Of a stretch of DNA of 64,000 nt, positions 34,941 through 43,100 are shown piece by piece. Below the pieces are notes generated by a model that searched no databases, had not been told where the DNA came from, and saw only the letters and a list, made by a program, of their open reading frames with translations. The stretch is from Clostridium sp. E02 (GTDB lineage Bacteria; Bacillota; Clostridia; Lachnospirales; Lachnospiraceae), in contig NZ_RJLQ01000015.1 of assembly GCF_003833015.1 (NCBI RefSeq), positions 62,001 through 126,000 on the forward strand. Direction: 5' to 3'. How positions within the stretch are numbered: position 1 is the stretch's first letter; each line of letters begins with the position of its first letter. Both the position numbers and the translations under genes were made by a program.

Positions 34941-35987
34941 TTACTTTTTTACCACATAGGAGAGGATATCTTCGGCGCTTACCCGGTAACGGATACTCTC
35001 TATGAGTGTAATGATCTTTTGTATTTCTTCCTCTTTTTGATAGAGATAGGAATTTAATGTGGCAATGGAATATGGATTCTGCTTGCTGGTGGAGTGGTAG
35101 ATTTTATCCAGGACATCTTCTGCCAAGCGTTCTAAATTTGGCTTTTCTGAAAGTTCCAATCCGGATTTTCTGCCATAAAACGTTGTTTTTAAGACAGAAT
35201 AAAATTCGTCCATGGTTCCAGTCTCTGCCATCTTTGTTATCTGCTCTTTCTTTAAATGATAATTCACAGGAATAAGCAGGGCATAGATATCCGCGGGCGG
35301 CAGATTGTAGTATTTTTTGGATCGGTAGATCCACTGAATATTTAAAAGATCCAGTTTACTGCCAAAGCAACGGGTTAGCAGCTCCTTTTCTGTATTGCTT
35401 AGATATTTCCCCATAACCTTCCAGATCGTTCGAAAATAGAGTAGATCCAGATGCACTTCGTAATCAAACAAAGACGGGGTCTCCTGATCATCTAGATGAG
35501 AGAGAATATCGTAATAAGGGGAGCCTTCCAGATTGGCAATGAATTCATGTAGATCGGATGAAGAAGAAAGCTTGATAAGATCCAGTTTGGAATGCTTTGC
35601 AAAAAAATCCCGAAATACAGATAGATCAATGGACAACTTATTTCGCCCCATTGAGTTACGGAAACATTTTTTTAAAATACCAATTTCAAAGTGCATAAAA
35701 TATAGATCCAGAAATTTGCGCTGGCTTAAATTTGAAAACCGATATAATTTTGCAAAATCCTGATACAATGACAGGATCAGCCGCTGCTCGATGGCGCCTC
35801 GGTGAAGCTCTGCGTCTTCCAAATCCTGAAACAGTCCATGGTAGGTAGGTAAGTGTCTTAAATATTCAACTGCTTCTAAAACGGTCTCCATTCCTGACAT
35901 TTCTCGAAACTGACTGTCCGTGATCAGATTGCTCTCCATGGCTCTGACTTTGGTTGTAATGCCACTGTATGATAGCAGACTTCCCAT
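34941..35987 (-). CDS. V-type ATP synthase subunit C
   Basis: This 348-aa, mostly helical protein contains three repeated segments of the subunit C/d family (YSGITTKVRAMESNLI near the start, NLSQRKFLDLYFMHFEIGIL, and FRTIWKVMGKYLSNTEKELL). It links the central stalk to the membrane ring. In this operon it precedes I and K, whereas in Enterococcus it lies between E and F; the order is rearranged. Confidence 0.85.
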   Translation of the reverse strand: MGSLLSYSGITTKVRAMESNLITDSQFREMSGMETVLEAVEYLRHLPTYHGLFQDLEDAELHRGAIEQRLILSLYQDFAKLYRFSNLSQRKFLDLYFMHFEIGILKKCFRNSMGRNKLSIDLSVFRDFFAKHSKLDLIKLSSSSDLHEFIANLEGSPYYDILSHLDDQETPSLFDYEVHLDLLYFRTIWKVMGKYLSNTEKELLTRCFGSKLDLLNIQWIYRSKKYYNLPPADIYALLIPVNYHLKKEQITKMAETGTMDEFYSVLKTTFYGRKSGLELSEKPNLERLAEDVLDKIYHSTSKQNPYSIATLNSYLYQKEEEIQKIITLIESIRYRVSAEDILSYVVKK

Positions 35988-35991
35988 GAGA

Positions 35992-36303
35992 TCACTCCTT
36001 TATCATTGTTTTAAATAAATCTTCCACATACTGGGTATGGTGATCTTCAAAACGCTTTGTCATTCGTTCAAGGACTTTTTGAGCATCAATTTGCTGTTGC
36101 TTTAAACGTTTGTTCATATTGACTTCCATATCAGCCCGCAGTTTTTCAATTTCTGTTTGAGTTTCTTTTTCTAACTGATCATCAAATGCAGCCGTTTTTT
36201 CTGTCATCTCCTTGGCAAACGTTTTTTTGCGTTCATTTGCGTTATCCATAATAGATGTGGCGGTTGATTCAATTTCAGATATTTTTTCTATAACAGCGTC
36301 CAT
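35992..36303 (-). CDS. V-type ATP synthase subunit G/H (peripheral stalk coiled coil)
   Basis: This 103-aa protein is almost entirely charged coiled coil (IEKISEIESTATSIMDNANE, then ETQTEIEKLRADMEV). Size and position at the head of the operon fit subunit G/H (AhaH), partner of subunit E in the stator. AAGGAGG lies 6 bases upstream. The leader (36304-36475) has TATGATAAAAT-like sequences on the minus strand but no certain promoter. Confidence 0.8.
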   Translation of the reverse strand: MDAVIEKISEIESTATSIMDNANERKKTFAKEMTEKTAAFDDQLEKETQTEIEKLRADMEVNMNKRLKQQQIDAQKVLERMTKRFEDHHTQYVEDLFKTMIKE

Positions 36304-36475
36304 ATTGAGTCCTCCTTTTCGTAATATTTACCTTGAAAATAAGTTTCCTATTATCAATGATACTACAAATTTGAAAAATTTCCATAGAATCTTCGTAAAT
36401 TTCCTTAATATCAATGTTATTTTATCATAAATATAAGTTATACCGCTTGGACGATGGTTATGCATGCGGTAAAAT

Positions 36476-36522
36476 AAAAAAGCGAAAGACACAAATAGAA
36501 GAACTTTGTACCTTCGCTTTTT
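36476..36522 (-). terminator. Terminator after the DUF4145/SH3 gene
   Basis: On the minus strand AAAAAGCGAAG pairs with CTTTCGCTTTTT, and a T run follows. It separates that gene from the V-ATPase operon. Confidence 0.75.
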
Positions 36523-36528
36523 ATTGGA

Positions 36529-37494
36529 TTATTGATTTTCATTGGTTGCTTGCGCATCGCCGGAACTGAGTTCTTTTTGAGATACGGTTAGAAACTCAGT
36601 GGCAACGTATGCCTGTTTTCCTTCAAATTCGATAACGGTCCATGTGTCGTCATAGGTTTTAACATAATCAACGACTGTCCCGGATGCAAGACTTCCGAAT
36701 CGGGTGCTGTCTGTAGACGGTTCCGACCGAACGTTAAGTTTGCTCTTTGTGGTATAAATCTTTGGCGCTTCTGTTTCTGATACAGGGGGCTCTGTGGGAG
36801 GGGCTGTAACAGAAGCAGATTCCGTGGGTACCTGAGTGGATGCCGTTGTGGGTGCCGTTTCATTTTTCTTGTCTTTTCCAGGAATTAATTTTACTACGAG
36901 AAGAACGATTAGAAACAGGACAAGGAAAATTAGAATGGGCTTTACTAAGCCTTTTAGCTCTCCTGATTTTTTAGAGGATCGTCTTCTGCTTCTATTGTGA
37001 GGGAGTGGTTTCTGTGGAGCTCTTTGTCTACTTGGAGCGGTTCTCTGGCCTCGACTTTTAGAGGCTCCTCTGGAGGTCTGGGAGGTGGTTTTTAATTCGG
37101 AAACTGGGGGACGCCTTGAGGGAGAACCCTGTTTGTTTTTTTGAATTGTTTTAATATAATTATTAACTTCCTGTGCCAGTAGAGAGCAGGCTTCCCTGGC
37201 ATCGTAAGGACTGTCATTACCTTCGTGAACGGCTTTATTCCCTAATACTCGGATTCTGTGGTAGTGGTCTTTGACGGTCTTGGAAATAAAGCGTCCTTCA
37301 TATAACTGGTCGATGCAACCAGCAAGATCCCCTTCTATAATCAGAGCTTTTTCACATAGATTATGAACCAAATATTCTAGTGTTTGTCGGGCTTTGATGG
37401 TGGCCAAATTGTATTGTTTTTGGTTTAAAAGTGATTCCGTCTCTCTTAAACCCTGCTGGATTTTACTCCAGAAACTGTTATCTGTAGTTCCCAT
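36529..37494 (-). CDS. Membrane protein with DUF4145-like N-terminus and C-terminal SH3 domain
   Basis: This 321-aa protein has an N-terminal helical domain (about 5-110: ATIKARQTLEYLVHNLCEKA, then RIRVLGNKAVHEG) like DUF4145/HEPN-related domains. A basic Ser/Arg-rich linker follows, then one membrane segment (LVKPILIFLVLFLIVLLVV, about 182-200), a Thr/Pro-rich stretch and a bacterial SH3 domain (KSKLNVRSEPSTDSTRFGSL). The topology puts the HEPN-like domain inside and the SH3 domain outside, a possible link between wall state and the cytosol. The start at 37494 follows AAAGGAGG. Function is unknown. Confidence 0.75.
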   Translation of the reverse strand: MGTTDNSFWSKIQQGLRETESLLNQKQYNLATIKARQTLEYLVHNLCEKALIIEGDLAGCIDQLYEGRFISKTVKDHYHRIRVLGNKAVHEGNDSPYDAREACSLLAQEVNNYIKTIQKNKQGSPSRRPPVSELKTTSQTSRGASKSRGQRTAPSRQRAPQKPLPHNRSRRRSSKKSGELKGLVKPILIFLVLFLIVLLVVKLIPGKDKKNETAPTTASTQVPTESASVTAPPTEPPVSETEAPKIYTTKSKLNVRSEPSTDSTRFGSLASGTVVDYVKTYDDTWTVIEFEGKQAYVATEFLTVSQKELSSGDAQATNENQ

Positions 37495-37636
37495 ATATTT
37501 CCTCCTTTGCAAAAACGGTATTCTTTCAATATACAGACATTATACTAGATATAGCAAAATTGCGCACCTGTTATTTTTCTAAAACATAATTTGTAAGAGA
37601 AAATTAAACAACTGATTCTGGAACCAAGGGAACAAC

Positions 37637-37666
37637 TTGCACTGGAAGGACAGGTTATGATACAAT
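37637..37666 (+). promoter_or_regulatory. Probable promoter of trmB
   Basis: TTGCAC (37637-37642), an 18-base spacer and TACAAT (37661-37666) precede trmB by about 58 bases. Confidence 0.55.
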
Positions 37667-37724
37667 CTACCTGCGAGAGAGAACAAAATTTGTAAAATGA
37701 ACAGATATATGGAGGAATAATACG

Positions 37725-38360
37725 ATGAGGCTACGTCACATACCTGGCTCAGAAGAAGAAATTGCAAAAAGCCCATATGTGATCCAGAATCCGGAGAGTA
37801 ATAAAGGAAGCTGGAATAAAGTATTTGGCAATGACAATCCCATAGAAATTGAGATTGGTATGGGAAAGGGGCGCTTTATTATGGAACTGGCCTCACTTCA
37901 TCCGGATATTAATTATGTTGGAATTGAACGCTACCCTAGTGTGCTGCTTCGGGGATTGCAAAAACGGGAAGAGATGGAACAAAATAATAGCTTTCTTATG
38001 TGTGTGGATGCAAAAAATCTTGCAGATATTTTTTCACTGGGGGAGGTTCGCAAAATATATCTAAATTTTTCCGACCCATGGCCCAAAGACCGTCATTCGA
38101 AGCGCAGGCTGACTTCAAAGGAGTTCATGAAGGTCTATGATCAGATCTTAATGCCAGATGGAGTGGTGGAATTTAAAACAGATAATAAAGGATTATTCGA
38201 TTATTCAATGGAATCAATCCCAGAAGCTGGTTGGAAGATTTCATCCTATACGTATGATCTACACCACAGTGAGATGGGAGAGGGCAATGTAATGACCGAA
38301 TATGAAGAGAAGTTTTCTTTAAAAGGGAATCCAATCTATAAATTGATTGCAGGAAGATAA
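37725..38360 (+). CDS. trmB: tRNA (guanine-N7-)-methyltransferase
   Basis: This 211-aa SAM-dependent enzyme makes m7G46 in tRNAs. Motifs are IEIGMGKGRFIMELA (SAM loop), YVGIERYPSVLLRGL, IYLNFSDPWPKDRHSKRRL (the TrmB signature) and FKTDNKGLFDYS. The length is typical. GGAGG is 8 bases upstream. It lies just before a tRNA-Lys gene. Confidence 0.95.
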   Translation: MRLRHIPGSEEEIAKSPYVIQNPESNKGSWNKVFGNDNPIEIEIGMGKGRFIMELASLHPDINYVGIERYPSVLLRGLQKREEMEQNNSFLMCVDAKNLADIFSLGEVRKIYLNFSDPWPKDRHSKRRLTSKEFMKVYDQILMPDGVVEFKTDNKGLFDYSMESIPEAGWKISSYTYDLHHSEMGEGNVMTEYEEKFSLKGNPIYKLIAGR

Positions 38361-38371
38361 TACCTTAAAGG

Positions 38372-38406
38372 AACCGGCTCCCTCCTTGAACGGGGAAGCC
38401 GGTTTT
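38372..38406 (+). terminator. Terminator after trmB
   Basis: AACCGGCT (38372-38379) pairs with AGCCGGTT (38397-38404), followed by a short T run. A possible promoter for the next small gene, TTGAAC-18-TATAAT (38386-38415), overlaps it. Confidence 0.75.
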
Positions 38407-38442
38407 GCATATAATAAGAGAAAAGACAGTTGGCGTGATCGT

Positions 38443-38595
38443 ATGAATATGAAAGATAAGGTAACAAATAAGCTTCTTCAGGCAACCAGTGATAAAACGG
38501 AATTAAATAAGAAACTTTTGGTTTTAAACAAATCTTTTGTAGAAGTAAACAAAACATTAGGAGGAAATTTAAAGAAAAATAATAATAATAAATAA
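38443..38595 (+). CDS. Possible small protein of 50 aa
   Basis: This short frame encodes a charged helical peptide (MKDKVTNKLLQATSDKTELN to VEVNKTLGG) ending in an Asn/Lys-rich tail. A possible promoter (TTGAAC-18-TATAAT) lies upstream, but the start has no clear ribosome binding site. It may equally be non-coding spacer before the tRNA gene. Confidence 0.35.
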   Translation: MNMKDKVTNKLLQATSDKTELNKKLLVLNKSFVEVNKTLGGNLKKNNNNK

Positions 38596-38631
38596 ATTCG
38601 AAAAAGATGTAAACTTTTTGTAAAAAAGGTG

Positions 38632-38660
38632 TTGACTTTTGTTGAATTGAGTTATATAAT
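38632..38660 (+). promoter_or_regulatory. Promoter of tRNA-Lys
   Basis: TTGACT (38632-38637), a 17-base spacer and TATAAT (38655-38660) are close to consensus and lie 41 bases before the tRNA. Confidence 0.85.
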
Positions 38661-38701
38661 TACACACGTGCTTGTGACCGCACAAAACAAACGAAAGACA
38701 A

Positions 38702-38774
38702 GCGCCTTTAGCTCAGCTGGTAGAGCAGTAGACTCTTAATCTATTTGTCCAGGGTTCGAATCCCTGAAGGCGCA
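38702..38774 (+). tRNA. tRNA-Lys (anticodon CUU)
   Basis: The acceptor arms GCGCCTT (38702-38708) and AAGGCGC (38767-38773) pair fully. The D arm GCTC/GAGC, the anticodon stem GTAGA/TCTAT with loop CTCTTAA, and the T arm CAGGG-TTCGAAT-CCCTG all fold. The anticodon CTT reads AAG (Lys). The discriminator is A and the CCA end is not encoded. The gene marks the left border of an accessory region, and part of its 3' half is repeated about 110 bases downstream. Confidence 0.95.
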
Positions 38775-38778
38775 CTAA

Positions 38779-38824
38779 AAAAGTACTGTTTTTGACGACT
38801 GAGAGCGTTGGGGACGGTGCTTTT
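38779..38824. repeat. REP-like hairpin 1
   Basis: AAAAGTACTGTTTTTGACG (38779-38797) pairs with CGTTGGGGACGGTGCTTTT (38806-38824) using several G-T pairs. It directly follows the tRNA and could act as its terminator. It is related to the hairpin at 38881. Confidence 0.7.
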
Positions 38825-38847
38825 CCTTTGTGTGGAAATAATGGGTG

Positions 38848-38860
38848 AATCTATTTGTCC
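38848..38860 (+). repeat. Decayed copy of the tRNA-Lys 3' half
   Basis: AATCTATTTGTCC here repeats 38738-38750 of the tRNA exactly, at an offset of 110 bases, and sits at the same relative place before a hairpin. It suggests an old tandem duplication of the tRNA 3' end plus hairpin. Confidence 0.6.
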
Positions 38861-38880
38861 TTTGGGAAGGACTTAAGGGT

Positions 38881-38932
38881 AAAAGAAGTACTGTCTTTGA
38901 CGGGTGGGAACGTCGGGGACAGTACTTCTTTT
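38881..38932. repeat. REP-like hairpin 2
   Basis: The left arm (38881-38902) and right arm (38911-38932) form a 22-base stem, with GTACTGTC opposite GGGGACAGTAC, a few G-T pairs and an 8-base loop. Such GGGGAC-containing hairpins recall dispersed REP-type elements of Firmicutes. Confidence 0.7.
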
Positions 38933-39026
38933 ATATTGTTTTACATATTCACTTCATTATAAACATAATGAGCAATTCAATCTATGTTTGAGACGGAAGT
39001 ACTGATTCTCCAATTGGTCGTCTCTA

Positions 39027-40412
39027 TCAGTGATACTCTTCCTGAAACAGTATAAAATTGCATCCAAATAATGCCCCAATTACACGCTCGATATCTGCAT
39101 CTTCCAGTCCAACACGCTTAAGTAATTGAGAGTATGTAAGGATTTCCAGAAAACGAATCTTTTGCGCATCTACATCAGAAAAAGTGTTTAAAAAACTGCC
39201 ATGGGCAACTGCACCTCTTTGAGCTGCTAAGAACCCTGCAATTTTATTAAGATCACCCTTCTGCAACGGACCTTTTAATCTAAATTCCGGCTGGTAAAAA
39301 ATGTGTTCTATTGAACTATCCAGGGCGTTATGCAGAATCTTATATGCATTTACAATCTTTCTCTTTTGTCCAAACTGTGTTCCTAATTGCGATATGCGGT
39401 CTTTCGCATTATTCAAAAAGTCCGTTTCTTCTTGTTCCAATCCTTCTCTTAGATACTCATGAACTTGGATAATCAAGGCATCTTTAACGGATTGGACTCT
39501 TGTTGCGTCTGCATTTTCATAGATATCTTTTTTAGCATGACACTCTGATTCGAACGCTGCAAAGATGTTCATGTAGTCAATTGAGGAGTAGTCTCTGCCA
39601 AAAAATCTGATGCCATCCGAAGGGTAATGATGGAAAGAGTAATTTGGATTATCTGCAGTAAACTGCAGAAATCGTTGTATGTAGGGCTTGAAGCTTCCAT
39701 ATTCGACATCATAATATCCCTTGAGAAACTGAGATCGATTAGCACAAAAATCATACAAGCGACCATTATAGGACATTTTTCCATTTTCTTCACTAAATAG
39801 ATCGATTCGAAGATTCCCGCATTTTGTGTCATAACGAATTATCTGCAAGAACCTTATAATCAACAAATACATACGATATATGTACTGTACGTCTGTTGTC
39901 TTGGAAAAACTGATTTTAAGTTTCGGATGCAGAATTAAATCACTTGCTACACCCCGACCCCAAATATCACCATAAGATAATGTGATTGTAACAGGCTTGT
40001 CCTCAAAAGTAATAACCCACTTTTCAGCAACTTCATTATGATAGATAAAGTCCACACTCGTTTCGACTCCTACTTTTGAACGATCGTAGAAGTAACGAGA
40101 AGGGCTGAAGAAATCATCAATAGCTTCCCCCATCATCTCAAATCCATCAAAGGAATCATCATGGCAGCCCTTAATTATGTATTTCGGAAACAACTTAACG
40201 GCATAATTCAGTTCAAACTGCACTCGCTCGATGAATGCGGTACACTTATAACCTATATTTCCACAATAGTTGAGAATAAAATTCTGATCGTTAAAATGTG
40301 CTCGGAAGTCTTTAATCTTATCTTTATCCTTTGAGATGATTGAAATATCATTGTTTTCTTCAACAAAAATACATTCAACATTCCAAAGAGTAATATGCCC
40401 AGTATCTCTCAT
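39027..40412 (-). CDS. ApeA-like HEPN-domain protein, possible phage defence effector
   Basis: This 461-aa protein has a large beta-rich N-terminal region (about 1-260) and a helical C-terminal domain. The C-terminal part holds an Rx4H motif (R399 to H404 in AQRGAVAHGSF), the active-site signature of HEPN ribonucleases. The two-part layout, with an early ITLWNVECIFVEENN segment, resembles ApeA proteins, which stop phage growth by cleaving RNA. The gene has its own RBS (GGAG), no partner gene, and lies between a tRNA and recombinase remnants, as defence genes often do. Assignment is by motif and layout only. Confidence 0.65.
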   Translation of the reverse strand: MRDTGHITLWNVECIFVEENNDISIISKDKDKIKDFRAHFNDQNFILNYCGNIGYKCTAFIERVQFELNYAVKLFPKYIIKGCHDDSFDGFEMMGEAIDDFFSPSRYFYDRSKVGVETSVDFIYHNEVAEKWVITFEDKPVTITLSYGDIWGRGVASDLILHPKLKISFSKTTDVQYIYRMYLLIIRFLQIIRYDTKCGNLRIDLFSEENGKMSYNGRLYDFCANRSQFLKGYYDVEYGSFKPYIQRFLQFTADNPNYSFHHYPSDGIRFFGRDYSSIDYMNIFAAFESECHAKKDIYENADATRVQSVKDALIIQVHEYLREGLEQEETDFLNNAKDRISQLGTQFGQKRKIVNAYKILHNALDSSIEHIFYQPEFRLKGPLQKGDLNKIAGFLAAQRGAVAHGSFLNTFSDVDAQKIRFLEILTYSQLLKRVGLEDADIERVIGALFGCNFILFQEEYH

Positions 40413-40619
40413 AGAAAATCTCCTATTCCTTGCTATACTCGTGGATTATCAGCTTGTTCTGACCATTTTTAAATATTATTGATCAAGACTGTTTTCTCTT
40501 ACAAACTTAAATTTCAACGTCACATTATTGCTATTATATTAAACTAATGCCACCCTATTAAAAATAAATATTACTGTATTAATTATATTGCAAATGGAAA
40601 ATTTTACAAGTATAAATAT

Positions 40620-40681
40620 GTATCTCATTCAAGTTCCCGGTCGGAGTAGCTCCAGCCGATTGGGAAGATTGATTGAGATAC
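40620..40681. repeat. Recombinase-associated hairpin, copy 1
   Basis: GTATCTCA and TGAGATAC close a long imperfect stem that includes AAGTTCCCGG opposite the CCGATTGGGAA side. The same element occurs at 41901, 42888 and 43445. Confidence 0.8.
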
Positions 40682-40730
40682 TTTTATTTTATTTGCCGGA
40701 AGAAAATATCATCAGTTAATACACATCTTC
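40682..40730 (-). pseudogene. Extreme 3' end of a tyrosine recombinase gene
   Basis: The sequence TTGCCGGAAGAAAATATCAT matches the 3' end of the recombinase copies at 41965 and 43508 (the DDIFFRQIK region) with substitutions. Only about 50 bases survive. Confidence 0.65.
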
Positions 40731-40787
40731 ATCTTTATCAATGCACAATAAATTGTTAAAATCTCAGTTTACTTGATTAAATTGCTG

Positions 40788-40829
40788 CATAAAAAAACTA
40801 CTAACTTAATTAATGATAGTTAGTAGTTT
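40788..40829 (-). terminator. Terminator after the alpha/beta hydrolase gene
   Basis: AAACTACTAACT (40795-40806) and AGTTAGTAGTTT (40818-40829) are a perfect 12-base inverted repeat, with a T run on the minus strand. Confidence 0.85.
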
Positions 40830-40889
40830 TCTTTGCTGATTAATTTATTAGCTTTGCATTATGCAATTATAGATTTATTTATTTATCCG

Positions 40890-41645
40890 TTACTTGTTTA
40901 AAAAGTTTTTACTAATTTCAATAAACTCCTCTTGATTTGACAGCATTGCAGGATGTCCGCCGCTTTCAAACAAATACTGTTGTCCGTGTTCTATCTTATG
41001 AAGCATATTCTTAAATAAGGCTTCATAAAAACCACATGGAAATAATGGATCCTTTTGACTTCCAGTAAACAGCACCTTCGGTTTTAATACATAAAGCGAC
41101 TTATGGAAAAAGTTCCTTATATGATTTGCATGCGCAATCACGGCACGTGTGTCTGCATCTACGACACGTTCCCAATCTATGCCATTCATCATTTTATAAA
41201 ACATTCTTGCACCATAATCATTTTTAGATGCCTTACGCCCCTGTCGCAGAGCCTCAGTTATATCCGGATTTGCCTGTTCGCCTTCAAAACTATCAGCAAT
41301 GAGGTGACTAACAAGATCTGGGCGTTCCAGCGAAACATTTAGAGCTGCGAGTGCACCACCACTTGTACCAATAAGTTTTACATTCCGGTATTTCTTTTCT
41401 TCCAAAAAACAAATTACTTGCATTCCTTCATCATACCATAAGTCTTCTTTTAATTCTGTTACACGATCAGATTTCCCATAACCAAGAAAATCAATTAAGA
41501 TGACTCTATAGTCCTTTGCATACTTAGATGCAATATCGGAAAACATGACTGATGATGCTGTATTTCCATGCAGCATCAGTAAAGGAGTACCTGTACCAAT
41601 CTCTTGATAGTAAATCTTCTGTTTTTGATAAATAAAATAAGCCAT
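40890..41645 (-). CDS. Alpha/beta-hydrolase fold protein
   Basis: This 251-aa hydrolase has the oxyanion motif LMLHGNTASS, FLGYGKSD, the nucleophile elbow LIGTSGGALAAL (Ser), the acid in TGSQKDPLFP and the His in ESGGHPAML. All catalytic residues are present. The start at 41645 follows AGGAGG by 6 bases. It is distinct in sequence from the hydrolase at 3349. The substrate is unknown. Confidence 0.85.
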   Translation of the reverse strand: MAYFIYQKQKIYYQEIGTGTPLLMLHGNTASSVMFSDIASKYAKDYRVILIDFLGYGKSDRVTELKEDLWYDEGMQVICFLEEKKYRNVKLIGTSGGALAALNVSLERPDLVSHLIADSFEGEQANPDITEALRQGRKASKNDYGARMFYKMMNGIDWERVVDADTRAVIAHANHIRNFFHKSLYVLKPKVLFTGSQKDPLFPCGFYEALFKNMLHKIEHGQQYLFESGGHPAMLSNQEEFIEISKNFLNK

Positions 41646-41720
41646 ATAAGCCTCCTGTTTTTCTATAATTCTATTATTATAGTACAGCAAGGCCGAATAT
41701 TTTTTGAAACGGCCTTGCCG

Positions 41721-41871
41721 TTACATCCAAATCCCCATCTTACAAGGCTCCTTCCAAATTCCAGCTTTACGCTTATTATTTAAAAACTCCTTAAATAGAA
41801 TATCACTAAAGTTACCAACTATCAATATTAAGTTTCCAATGTACTTTAATACTGTAAATACTAATTTGATT
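41721..41871 (-). pseudogene. Possible gene remnant, about 50 codons
   Basis: A minus-strand frame reads KYIGNLILIVGNFSDILF and then NNKRKAGIWKEPCKMGIWM before a stop at 41721. It looks protein-like (a hydrophobic segment with a basic tail) but has stop codons just upstream and no start with a binding site. It is probably the end of a deleted gene. Confidence 0.3.
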
Positions 41872-41900
41872 TATTACAAACTTAAAGCTCTTTAGAAAGT

Positions 41901-41962
41901 GTATCTCAACCAAGTTCCCGGCCGGAGAAGCTCCAGCCGATCGGGAAGATTGATTGAGATAC
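41901..41962. repeat. Recombinase-associated hairpin, copy 2
   Basis: GTATCTCAACCAAGTTCCCG pairs with the CGGGAAGATTGATTGAGATAC side. It lies 3 bases after the stop of the recombinase pseudogene and probably served as its terminator. Confidence 0.8.
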
Positions 41963-41964
41963 TT

Positions 41965-42540
41965 TTATTTTATCTGCCGGAAGAAAATATCATCCAGTTT
42001 ATACACATCTGCATCCATCATGCGGTACTGATTTGCCATTTTTACATAATCCCTGGTAGTCGTGTAATCACTATGACCAAGCATATCACGAGGAAATTCC
42101 AGGTTCCACCGCCGACCAGATAGGAGACAGCAAACGTATGTCTTAATAAATGCGGATGCAACCCTTCGACACCTGTCCATTTCCTTATTCTGAAAAAGAG
42201 CTGTTTCAATACATTATAGTTGATCGCTTCTGATCCGTTTGTTTTAAGAATCAAAGAATCCATAGGTTTAACTTTACGATAATCCAGATAACTGCGTAAG
42301 TATATTCGTAAGTTCCAAGTCAGGGGAACAATACGGGACTTGTGATTTTTTGAATCTTCTATTAATATGTAATCTTTGTCAAAGCAAATATCCTTCAACT
42401 TTAGACCAATGACTTCCTCACTTCTTAAACCACCATCAAGCATAAGATGAACGATACATAAATTTCTAAGTCCCATTTCAACAACTTCTTTGCTTTTCAT
42501 GTAGATTCTTACATATTTGTTATTCTTATTAAGGGTTTGA
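41965..42540 (-). pseudogene. Tyrosine recombinase, 5' truncated and frameshifted
   Basis: The minus-strand frame from 42540 carries the catalytic domain: GLRSEEVIGLKL (first Arg), HLLRHTFAVSYL (HxxR), then LGHSDYTTTRDYV (His and Tyr). A single T is missing near 42104 (GGTTCC where the intact copy at 43646 has GGTTTCC), so the box-II part and the C-terminus DDIFFRQIK are in another frame. The N-terminal arm-binding and core-binding domains are absent; at 42540 the sequence switches to an XRE regulator on the other strand. Confidence 0.85.
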
Positions 42541-42858
42541 CGCATTAAACTTAAACAAGATGGTTTGAACATTAAGACTTTAGAAAGAGAATTAGGCATA
42601 GAAAATGGAACAATTAGGAGATGGGATGAAAGATCTCCACAGTGTGATAAAATTGTAAGAGTAGCCGAATATCTACATGTATCGTTAGATTGGCTAATTT
42701 TAGGGAAAGAAGTATCAGATGGATTCACAGTAGAAGAGCATAATATAATTCAAGCATACCGTAAAGTAGACTTTATTGATCAAGAATCAATTAAAAGAAC
42801 ATTGAAAGTAAAACAATCGGAAAAATCATTAGATGCGAGTAAAAGTCAGGGGAAATAA
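42541..42858 (+). pseudogene. XRE-family regulator, 5' truncated
   Basis: From 42541 the plus-strand frame reads RIKLKQDGLNIKTLERELGI, then GTIRRWDERSPQCDKIVRVA and VSLDWLILGKEV. It is a helix-turn-helix repressor of about 100 aa. The usual N-terminus, start codon and binding site are missing; a stop lies directly upstream and TTG at 42565 is the only start in the expected area. The break coincides with the truncation point of the recombinase, so one rearrangement cut both genes. Confidence 0.7.
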
Positions 42859-42887
42859 TCAAAGATTGGTTAAAAAACAGGTAAAAT

Positions 42888-42949
42888 GTATCTCAACTCA
42901 ATTCCTGATCGGAGCAGCTCCGGGCAACCAGGGAGGAAAATTGAGATAC
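42888..42949. repeat. Recombinase-type hairpin, copy 3 (diverged)
   Basis: GTATCTCAACTCAATTCC pairs with the GGAAAATTGAGATAC side, and an inner stem GGAGCAGCTCC is present. The outer stem is conserved with the other copies while the inside differs but still pairs. No recombinase sequence adjoins this copy. Confidence 0.75.
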
Positions 42950-43100
42950 AAAATAGTGGTTCTCCCAAAAACAGAGCCCCCTCTTTTCGAAAATTGTAGA
43001 CGAAATACGAAAAAGAAAATATAATGTAATTGTTGTCCACCCTATACCGTACAACGGAAAGGGGGTGTAACATGCATTACTGATTACACGAATACTTCAA

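Larger units (their letters stand above)
40413..40889. other. Intergenic region of 477 bases with recombinase remnant
   Basis: It holds the upstream region of the HEPN gene, the hairpin repeat at 40620-40681, about 50 bases of recombinase 3' end next to it (40682-40730) and a terminator. No intact gene is present. Confidence 0.7.
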
